Assembly (NCBI GenBank): GCA_020427005.1
Contig: JAGQOY010000030.1
Span: forward strand, 1 to 46,765
Direction of reading: 5' to 3'
Length of the DNA: 46,765 nt
Origin: Planctomycetales bacterium
GTDB taxonomy: Bacteria > Planctomycetota > Planctomycetia > Pirellulales > Pirellulaceae
Shown: one piece after another, positions 35,318 through 42,376 of the stretch
Numbering within the stretch: position 1 is the first letter of the stretch
Layout: each line of letters begins with the position of its first letter
The notes under the pieces: generated by a model
Database searches by the model: none
Told to the model about the DNA's origin: nothing
What the model saw: the letters and a program-made list of their open reading frames with translations, nothing else
Made by a program: the position numbers and the translations under genes

Positions 35318-37093
35318 TCACAACGGAATAATTTGAAACGACTCAGCATCGAGTTGGGATTCCAAGGCATCGATGCAAACGTATACCTTTTGATCGCTCA
35401 TATTACCAACAATTACTGAGCGAGTACCTTCGCCGTCTTCAGCACCTAATGCAACAATGGATAACGGATTCGAAGTTGTAGCACTTGCCACTTCATGTTG
35501 ATTTAACAAGTATTTGCAGACATCCAGCATCGGATAGGCAGTTCCTTCATAGGACATGATGCCCCTTGGCCCCGCTACCTCGTACAGCGTCAGGCTCTCC
35601 AACTTGGAGTGAACTAACAGGGCACTCGCTACTCCCACTGTCCATGCGGCCGCAAATCCACTGTTTTGTCGTGGATCGATACCGGATTCCAATTCCTTCA
35701 TCGGGTCAAGAGTGCGAGTGGCATTTGGGTTGAACCGGGGGCGAAGCGAAACCGGTGAAATTGCCACCCGCCGACCAAAGTACGCGACTGCTGATGCCAA
35801 AGTTGCTTTTTGGGCTTCGATGGTTTCCGCCACAGAACGGTTGTCAAATGCATGCACTTGGGGATTAATTGAATAACACACCGGAAAGTTCTCGACCGGA
35901 TATGGGCGTCCACGATTCAACTCTGTGAAGTAGGCATTTGAGCCCACAATAATTGGTACAGCTCCGACGATTTCGCAGAGTTGACTGGCAACGTCTAAAG
36001 ACAATTCTTTGGGCGTGGTTTTTGAATTGCGATCGTAAAGCAGAATTTGGCGAATCAATGTCCCCCTGCCCGCGACTAGCTGTTCCAGTTCCGTCAACAG
36101 CAAGTTCCAGGCTTCATTTTGTAGCAATCGATTCTGCGTCGACTCAACCGTTAAAGCAATTTCTAGCTGGCAATCCAATTCACCGGACAAGTCAACCGCC
36201 GCCGACAACTCTGCCAGCCAGTCGGATTCGAACAGTCGTAGATCAACACGGAGATAGTCTGGCAACGTCTTAGCCAAGGTCGTACGAACCGATTCTTGAT
36301 CTGAATAGGGGCGTTGATAGAGCTGGACTCCCCAAAGTCCAAAACCTATTCCAGGCCGCCTCGCAAGCGAATCCCAGTCGACTTCAACTCTACATGTCCG
36401 TTGAATATTTCCTGACCCGCCAACTTCTTGTTGCTTTTGCCCAGTCGGTTCAATTCTCACCTGCACATGTTGTTCGACGCGATCTCCTGGATGGACAACC
36501 ACAGGAAACGGTAATTCGAGCGGGGTACAGTAAGTTTTGAACGAGTCATCCGTCCAATTCCGCTGATCTTCCATTTCAAAGGTGTCGCCGCACATTTTTA
36601 CTTCGACCATGTTTCCATTCGTCATGCGATGGCTAATGGCACGAATATCGGAAAATGGTTGATGTGGAGATATATAGTACGGAAAGTGAGATTGAGTCAA
36701 ACTGCCATTCGTGTGTTCGACAGTGCAAGACACTCCAGCTTGTTCGCCTGCATGCAAAACGCAAAAGCCAATACGGTTTCTTTTGAAAATGCTCTTCGCC
36801 AGCCCGTCGAATGAGAATTGGAGTTCCCCAATTGCACTGCCACGCAAAATTCCTTTCCATTGGTATGCAACTTCAACGTGCAGACTGGTTGCCAGCCACT
36901 CTACTTGGAACCCGGCTTCCGTTTGTTCAAATTGCAAATCTGACACTGTGAAAGGAACCGTATTCCAGTCACAGTCGCGGACTGCGGCATAGATACCGCG
37001 CAATACTTCCTCACCATCGAATTTGATATATCTGGCAAAAGCAAGCTCTGTGTCGAACAGCAGCTCAAGCTGCCCGGCCTTTAGCTGAAGCAT
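35318..37093 (-). CDS. apnL: D-apionate lactonase-like protein (ApnL)
   Basis: A 591-residue protein without an export signal, matching the D-apionolactone hydrolase family in length and in a characteristic sequence: KRNRIGFCVLHAGEQAG near residue 110, then DTFEMEDQRNWTDDSFKTYCTPL near 180-200, with two acidic residues in FEMED likely to be important. The middle region resembles a barrel domain with GPRGIMSYEG near its end. It would open D-apionolactone to D-apionate. I recognise no other family with this EDQRNWTD block. The ATG at 37093 is chosen over a GTG at 37114; neither has a strong ribosome binding site. It is the first enzyme gene after the regulator. Confidence 0.82.
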   Translation of the reverse strand: MLQLKAGQLELLFDTELAFARYIKFDGEEVLRGIYAAVRDCDWNTVPFTVSDLQFEQTEAGFQVEWLATSLHVEVAYQWKGILRGSAIGELQFSFDGLAKSIFKRNRIGFCVLHAGEQAGVSCTVEHTNGSLTQSHFPYYISPHQPFSDIRAISHRMTNGNMVEVKMCGDTFEMEDQRNWTDDSFKTYCTPLELPFPVVVHPGDRVEQHVQVRIEPTGQKQQEVGGSGNIQRTCRVEVDWDSLARRPGIGFGLWGVQLYQRPYSDQESVRTTLAKTLPDYLRVDLRLFESDWLAELSAAVDLSGELDCQLEIALTVESTQNRLLQNEAWNLLLTELEQLVAGRGTLIRQILLYDRNSKTTPKELSLDVASQLCEIVGAVPIIVGSNAYFTELNRGRPYPVENFPVCYSINPQVHAFDNRSVAETIEAQKATLASAVAYFGRRVAISPVSLRPRFNPNATRTLDPMKELESGIDPRQNSGFAAAWTVGVASALLVHSKLESLTLYEVAGPRGIMSYEGTAYPMLDVCKYLLNQHEVASATTSNPLSIVALGAEDGEGTRSVIVGNMSDQKVYVCIDALESQLDAESFQIIPL

Positions 37094-37133
37094 TGTAGAA
37101 TTCCAGGAGTTCACGATTCGCCAAACTGAATGA

Positions 37134-37823
37134 CTATTGGTAACTTGTCAACAGCAATAGTTTTCCTACATTCAAATGCTGATCAATCATTTTTACAGCT
37201 AGTTCACGTCGCCCGGCTTTTAGCACTCGATACAAAGCTTCATGCTCCGAAATGGCTTCCTTTAGTCGTCCAGGATCGGTGTCCATTACGCGTGAAATGA
37301 CGCGATTGATTTTCTGACGTTGTTGAGTCAAACACTGACTGATTGCATCGTTTCCCAAAGCATCGCATAACAGCAAATGGAAAGACGTATCTAATTCAAC
37401 AAACTTACCCAAAGACCGTCGATGTAGAGCCGATTTTTGCCCCACTAGGTTTCTCTCAATTCCTGCGCATTGCTTTACATTTAAGGCCCCAGCGATGGCG
37501 CCTACCACAAATGTCTCCAAAGCGCGACGCATTTCGAATTGATCCACAACATCTTTGAGCGAAAGCTCGCGTACAGCTATGCCCTGTTGTGGAGAGATGA
37601 TAACCAAGTCCTCTTGTGCCAATCGTTCTAGTGCAGCCTTAACCGGCGTCTTGCTCATGCCCAGCCAAGTCGCCAACCACCGCTCAGAAAGGAACCGCCC
37701 AGGAACGAAAGTACCATTTTGGATATTCCTCTTGATTTCAACGTATGCGCGATCTTTGAGGAGTGTGCGTTCGCTATTTTGGGCAGTCACCATTTTTGAG
37801 CTCACAGTCATTGCGACCAGCAT
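37134..37823 (-). CDS. GntR family transcriptional regulator, FCD (FadR-type) subfamily
   Basis: A 229-residue DNA-binding regulator. Residues about 25-85 form the winged helix (AYVEIKRNIQNGTFVPGRFLSERWLATWLGMSKTPVKAALERL), and residues about 95-220 the all-helical FCD ligand domain, with FEMRRALETFVVGA, ELDTSFHLLLCDALGN and EHEALYRVLKAGRRELA, the last carrying metal-binding His candidates. FCD regulators typically sense sugar acids or other carboxylates, so apionate or a later intermediate is a reasonable effector. It is the first gene of the D-apiose cluster and a 12-bp palindrome just upstream suggests autoregulation and control of the whole unit. Internal ATGs at 37811 and 37793 are alternative starts. 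Confidence 0.9.
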   Translation of the reverse strand: MLVAMTVSSKMVTAQNSERTLLKDRAYVEIKRNIQNGTFVPGRFLSERWLATWLGMSKTPVKAALERLAQEDLVIISPQQGIAVRELSLKDVVDQFEMRRALETFVVGAIAGALNVKQCAGIERNLVGQKSALHRRSLGKFVELDTSFHLLLCDALGNDAISQCLTQQRQKINRVISRVMDTDPGRLKEAISEHEALYRVLKAGRRELAVKMIDQHLNVGKLLLLTSYQ

Positions 37824-37839
37824 TCCAAGTGAAATATAT

Positions 37840-37851
37840 CTGAGATCTCAG
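37840..37851. promoter_or_regulatory. Candidate GntR operator upstream of the apiose cluster
   Basis: CTGAGATCTCAG is a perfect 12-bp palindrome lying 16-28 bases upstream of the regulator's start codon, preceded on its left by an A/T-rich stretch. Position and symmetry fit an autoregulatory site for a dimeric GntR protein. No second copy was found in the other gaps of the cluster, consistent with one main promoter. Confidence 0.45.
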
Positions 37852-38908
37852 TTGGATGTCAACGAGCTACAGGATGAAATGGCTGATTGTAGTGCGTCAC
37901 GTGAGCCAAACGGGACGTTGGGCCGCGGACGTCTAATCTCGAAGAATTCGATTCTTGATCGGCATATGTCCAATGAACAGGTGATAAAAGTTGCAGGTAG
38001 ATGGCACCATGGGGTAAACAAAGAATTTTTACAGAGAGCGAATAGGAGGTGAAGAATAACTTCAACAGTTCGTTCAGTTTGCCGTGACGCATGTTCCAAT
38101 GGATCAAGAGACTTTCATGCACTAGCGTCGAATTACTTGAGCGGGAAATGGAGCAGACTTCGATTATCAGGCGTTACTAGAGTCTCGCAGAATATTCCTT
38201 TTCTTGAGCATTGGCAGGGCAATTGTGAATTTGCTTTCCTTTGAGGCAGGGCAGATGCCACGCGTAGATCAGGTCCCGTTCGGCTCATTCGGCTCACCGG
38301 ACCTACTGGAGGAGACACCTGGAGGCTCAAATGGACAAGCGATGTAGCAAAATAATTGGTGCAACCCAACAATGGCACTGGTTTCGGTTAATGCACGCGA
38401 AGTCCGAGGGGAAACAGGAGTCAGGGTCCACGTTCAGGCAGGATACAGCCTGGATATACGAGCGGCCACGGGGGCGCCGCGAGATTGATAAGCCGCGGTG
38501 GCTGGATGCATTCTTGGCATTGGCGGAAATGCCTACGACAAATGCATTTTCCCTTCAAGAACAAACTTCCAGGCCGCTGGGAGTAGAGGCAACCTTTGGT
38601 GAACTGGTACACTTCAGAATTTCAGAATGTTGGAAGGTGAGTATTGCCCGATGGTACTATGAATTGATCCACGTCTGGACTTAGCACAAAGCTCATGCTA
38701 GGCAGCTCTGACCACCCATGGAGACAGATATAGAAACATCGTTCCGCGATCAGCATATGCTTGGTAGATCGTTTGATGTTCGAACAGCCCTCGGAGACTA
38801 ACCATTGGCACCACAGCTTCCGTCTTCTGTGTGATCAGAGTGCAGATTTGGTGCTAACGGACAATTTTGAATTCCACATATTTGAACTACCGAATTTCCG
38901 CCCGTCGA

Positions 38909-39020
38909 GCGATAATATAGGGGAGTTATCGCCTTAGGAAAGTATGGTTGTCTTTAATTACGCGATCATCGGAGACCGACCCTAACGCGTTGGCGGTTTT
39001 TTGGGAGGATCCAACCTCCC
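38909..39020 (+). promoter_or_regulatory. Three successive hairpins upstream of rnd
   Basis: Three stem-loops occur in order: GCGATAA/TTATCGC (38909-38915 with 38926-38932, 10-base loop); a bulged stem around AACGCGTT (38976-38996) followed directly by six T residues, terminator-like on the plus strand; and GGGAGG/CCTCCC (39003-39008 with 39015-39020, loop ATCCAA). They end 80 bases before the rnd start. This could be a structured rnd leader or the 3' end of an unannotated transcript from the gene-free region upstream. Confidence 0.35.
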
Positions 39021-39100
39021 CCTCGTAATGGATTCGTATCGGTTTTTTATTGATAGTATTCAGGATGCAACATTAGCGTTTGCTCCACTTGCATTAGAAA

Positions 39101-40306
39101 TTGAGTTGTCAATTGACCATTGATTTCATACTTGTTGAATCGCCATCGCAGATGCCTGGTGTCGAGGCTACGATAGCTGGTTCTGATTTGGTAGGAATGG
39201 ACACCGAGTTTGTGGCCGAGGACTGCTATCGGCCTGACTTGTGCTTGCTGCAAATCTCTACTCGCGAAAAAGTCTTTATTATCGACCCTAAAGCCGTTGT
39301 GGATATCGATGGCCTTTGGGACTTGCTTGTGCAACCTGAAAAAACGGTCGTGGTGCACGCGGGCCGAGAGGAAATACTGTTTGCATATCGTGCTACCGGA
39401 TCTTCAATTCCAAAGCTATTCGACGTGCAGTTGGCATCTGGGTTTTTGGGAAACGAATATCCCGCATCCTACGGAAAGCTGATCCAACGAATACTTAGAC
39501 AAGTCGTCCCCAAAGGGGAGACTCGAACTGATTGGCGAAAACGCCCGTTGACCAAATCACAGCTGGAATACGCGGCTTTGGATGTATTGCATTTGCCCGA
39601 GTTGCATGATCGATTGACCAGCGAATTGTCCTCCATGGGTCGACTGGATTGGTTTCACGCCGAAGTAATTCGTCGCCAGCAGATCTTACTCGAGTCCCAA
39701 AACAGAGAGGCTTGGAGCCGCATATCAGGTGTACAAACATTGTCCGATAGGCAACTTGGCATCGTTCGTCAGTTATGGTTATGGAGGGAGTCGCGAGCAG
39801 AACTGAAGAATTTACCACCTCGGCGTGTGTTGCGTGACGATCTCATTATTGAGCTAGCCCGACGCGGCACGGCAGACCCCAAAAAGATTGCACATGTGCG
39901 TGGTTTGCATTTTCCAGGACAACAACGATTCATACCTGAGCTTGCCCAGGTAATACATTTGGGCCTGGAGAACCCAATTGTCGATGCACCATGGACATCC
40001 ACTTCAAAGGGCCCCCGACCTCCATCATTGCTCCAGCAATATTTGACAGCAGGTATGTCTTTTTTGTGCCGTACTCATAATATTGCGCCGGGAATAGTTG
40101 GCACCAGCGACGATGTAGGGAGGCTGGCAGCATACTGGATTGATGAGTCTCCAACCGAATATGAATTGCCACTACTTTTGGTTGGTTGGCGGGCAGAATT
40201 GGTAGGCGAACCGTTGCATGATATTTTTAGTGGTCGGAAAGCTCTGCGAGTCAAAGATCCGACTGATGAGATGCCTCTAGACTTGTGCGATATTCCTAAC
40301 GACTAG
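39101..40306 (+). CDS. rnd: Ribonuclease D family 3'-5' exonuclease
   Basis: A 401-residue RNase acting on 3' ends of tRNA precursors and other RNAs. Exonuclease motif I MDTEFV (Asp and Glu) and motif III, LEYAALDVLHL (Tyr and Asp of the DEDDy class), are intact. Motif II, usually HAxSED, reads HAGREEIL, so the catalytic Asp appears to be replaced by Glu. An HRDC nucleic-acid-binding domain follows (EAWSRISGVQTL, LWLWRESRAELKNLPPRRVL). There is no upstream in-frame ATG before a stop codon; TTG at 39101 or 39113 must serve as start, since the first ATG (39152) would cut into the fold. Confidence 0.88.
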   Translation: MSCQLTIDFILVESPSQMPGVEATIAGSDLVGMDTEFVAEDCYRPDLCLLQISTREKVFIIDPKAVVDIDGLWDLLVQPEKTVVVHAGREEILFAYRATGSSIPKLFDVQLASGFLGNEYPASYGKLIQRILRQVVPKGETRTDWRKRPLTKSQLEYAALDVLHLPELHDRLTSELSSMGRLDWFHAEVIRRQQILLESQNREAWSRISGVQTLSDRQLGIVRQLWLWRESRAELKNLPPRRVLRDDLIIELARRGTADPKKIAHVRGLHFPGQQRFIPELAQVIHLGLENPIVDAPWTSTSKGPRPPSLLQQYLTAGMSFLCRTHNIAPGIVGTSDDVGRLAAYWIDESPTEYELPLLLVGWRAELVGEPLHDIFSGRKALRVKDPTDEMPLDLCDIPND

Positions 40307-40388
40307 ACCTGACTTGAGTTGCCGTTGAGTGCGTGACGCGTCGGGAAAAAGTAGCTCTTGAATCTTCAGGCAATTGTTCGAACGTCAA

Positions 40389-40931
40389 TCAATTTTCAAT
40401 TAGATATTTGCCTAGTCTACGCAACACGAGCTGCGTCGCCTCATCACGCCGTGCCTTTCGCTGAATAAAGTCGGTTTGGCTGCCAGGTGTGGGCAGTTTC
40501 AGTCGGTAATCCTCGGTAATACGTATCCCACTGGCGTCGGCAATGGAAATATACACTAATCCGTCTTTGGAAACGGGAACGACTCCTGGACCAAGTTCAC
40601 CAGTGACTGCAATTGAGATATCTGCTTCTGGAGTTAATCTTAGAGCATTCCAGGCCATTTGCTGGGTCACTCGTTCAGAGACAGGACCGTCCACAGAATT
40701 ATCAAGCATCAATTCCGGTACGGACAACCACCTTGATTTGCTGTCGCAGCGATAAACTACGAAGCTGCCACACAAACATCGTGATATTCCCGGTATACAT
40801 GCCAGACTTGCGGCCACATTTCCAGCTGTACAGCTTTCGGCAAGTACCACCCGTAACTCACGGTCTAATAATTGAAGAGCTACTGCCACGGCACACTCAA
40901 TTAGCTCGCAGCCTGCATCCCCTGACCTCAA
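40389..40931 (-). CDS. pncC: CinA C-terminal-like nicotinamide-nucleotide amidohydrolase
   Basis: A 180-residue protein of the CinA C-terminal (PncC) family, which deamidates nicotinamide mononucleotide to nicotinate mononucleotide in NAD recycling. Key stretches are VVLAESCTAGNVAASLA (Ser and Thr/Ala-Gly active-site loop), GSFVVYRCDSKSRWL, and ISIAVTGELGPG. The start is a TTG overlapping the stop of the upstream DUF1501 gene (TTGA), so translation is probably coupled although the functions look unrelated. NadC, another enzyme that yields nicotinate mononucleotide, is encoded elsewhere in the window. Confidence 0.85.
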   Translation of the reverse strand: MRSGDAGCELIECAVAVALQLLDRELRVVLAESCTAGNVAASLACIPGISRCLCGSFVVYRCDSKSRWLSVPELMLDNSVDGPVSERVTQQMAWNALRLTPEADISIAVTGELGPGVVPVSKDGLVYISIADASGIRITEDYRLKLPTPGSQTDFIQRKARRDEATQLVLRRLGKYLIEN

Positions 40932-42376
40932 GACAGAATCTCCGTCACGACGCGAGACGGCTTAGTTACATTGGATAGACGTTGGTGAAGTCCTTGATAG
41001 AAGTAGGTTAAACGCTTGTGATCAATTCCCAAGATGTGAAGCAGCGTAGCGTGCAAGTCGTGTGGAGAAACGGGGTTTTCGACAGACTCGTAACCTAACT
41101 CGTCGGTTGCGCCGTAAGTTGATCCCGACTGAACTCCACCGCCAGCAAGCCATATTGTGAACGCACTGGGGTTGTGGTCTCGGCCCACGAATTTCATCTC
41201 TTTGCCACCTCGGTTTTCGCGCATCGATGTGCGACCAAATTCGCCACTCCACACAATCAAAGTATCTTGCAGTAATCCCCGCTGCTCCAAGTCCATGAGC
41301 AAAGCGGTCATTGGTCGGTCAACTTCACGACAGCGATCTTTGAAACCAGCGTTTAGGGCCTCGCTTGCTGAAGCCCCATGAGCATCCCAACCCCAATGGA
41401 AAAGCTGAATAAACCTCACTCCTCGTTCGGCCAAACGCCTGGCGAGCAAGCAGTTATTCGCGAACGACTCTTTGCCCGGTTCGGTGCCGTATGAGGCGTG
41501 GGTCGCGCCAGATTCTTGACTCAAATCGAATGCTTCTGACGCACTAGTTTGCATACGGAACGCCATCTCGTACTGAGCAATACGTGTCAAAATCTCAGGG
41601 TCTCCTGTCGCCTGATACGTCATCTGATTGATACGCTCGATGGCGTCGAGCATCTTCCGCCGCTCAACGGAAGTAACATCGGCTGGATTGGAAAGAAACA
41701 AAACAGGGTCACCCTGACTACGACATTGTACGCCCTGAAATACGGAAGGAAGATAACCAGATCCCCAAACCGACTTGCCCGCCGAAGGCACCTTACCACC
41801 GGATATCAAAACCACGAAGCCTGGCAGATTCTCACTTTCGCTACCCAGCCCGTACATAAGCCAAGAACCAAAAGAGGCGGCACCCAAATTTTGGTTGCCG
41901 GTATGCAGCAAGAGCTGCGCTGGACCATGGTTGAACTGAGTCGTGTGCATCGATTTTACGAAACACACTTTGTCTGCCACAGTCTTAAAATGTGGTAAAC
42001 GGTCACTCACCCAGGCTCCACTGTCCCCCACTTGCTCAAATGGGAAAATCGTCCCCAACATCTGTGGAACACCCTGAATGAACGCAAACCTTTTGCCTTC
42101 CAGAAACGCCTGTGGGCAATCTTTACCTGTCAAACGTTGCAGTTCAGGTTTATAGTCAAACAACTCGAGTTGGCTCGGCGAGCCCGCCATGTGTAGATAG
42201 ATAACTCTTTTGGCGCGAGGAGCATGGTGAGGCAATTCAGCAAGTTGTTCTGCATGAGCAGTTCGATTTTGCAATGCGCACCAGGTGCCAGCCAGACCCA
42301 GGGAACATCCGGTCAAGAAATGCCTTCTGGTTTCAGCTTGAAAAGTTCTCAATTGAATTTCGTGTTTGATATTCAT
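40928..42376 (-). CDS. DUF1501 domain protein with Tat-like signal
   Basis: A 482-residue exported protein of the DUF1501 family, an alkaline-phosphatase/sulfatase-like fold abundant in planctomycetes. The N-terminus has a twin-arginine motif RRHFLTG (Arg17-Arg18) followed by CSLGLAGTWCAL. Typical motifs are YLHMAGSPSQLELFDYKPEL, SDRLPHFKTVADKVCFVKSMHTT and, at the C-terminus, IVWSGEFGRTSMRENRGGKE, GRDHNPSAFTIWLAGGG and HDLHATLLHILGIDHKRLTY. Its biochemical function is not known to me. The ATG overlaps the stop of the upstream PSCyt1/PSD1 gene (ATGA); the two proteins are consistently paired in this phylum. Confidence 0.92.
   Translation of the reverse strand: MNIKHEIQLRTFQAETRRHFLTGCSLGLAGTWCALQNRTAHAEQLAELPHHAPRAKRVIYLHMAGSPSQLELFDYKPELQRLTGKDCPQAFLEGKRFAFIQGVPQMLGTIFPFEQVGDSGAWVSDRLPHFKTVADKVCFVKSMHTTQFNHGPAQLLLHTGNQNLGAASFGSWLMYGLGSESENLPGFVVLISGGKVPSAGKSVWGSGYLPSVFQGVQCRSQGDPVLFLSNPADVTSVERRKMLDAIERINQMTYQATGDPEILTRIAQYEMAFRMQTSASEAFDLSQESGATHASYGTEPGKESFANNCLLARRLAERGVRFIQLFHWGWDAHGASASEALNAGFKDRCREVDRPMTALLMDLEQRGLLQDTLIVWSGEFGRTSMRENRGGKEMKFVGRDHNPSAFTIWLAGGGVQSGSTYGATDELGYESVENPVSPHDLHATLLHILGIDHKRLTYFYQGLHQRLSNVTKPSRVVTEILS

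Larger units (their letters stand above)
37824..39100. other. Long intergenic region between the GntR gene and rnd
   Basis: Almost 1.3 kb with no gene I can support. Short open frames (for example a 117-residue plus-strand frame at 38331-38684) have no family resemblance and poor starts. The stretch near 38250-38480 is richer in G and C than its neighbours. It contains the palindromes at 37840-37851 and 37942-37956 (AAGAAT-TCG-ATTCTT) and a series of hairpins at 38909-39020. A perfect Shine-Dalgarno-like AGGAGGTG at about 38045 is not followed by a usable start codon. A degraded gene or non-coding RNA is possible. Confidence 0.4.

Noticed and set aside
38043..38060. Perfect Shine-Dalgarno-like AGGAGGTG
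   Set aside because: No start codon at proper spacing with an open frame behind it.
38331..38684. 117-codon plus-strand open frame in the gap before rnd
   Set aside because: No recognisable domain and an unconvincing start; kept only as part of the unexplained region.
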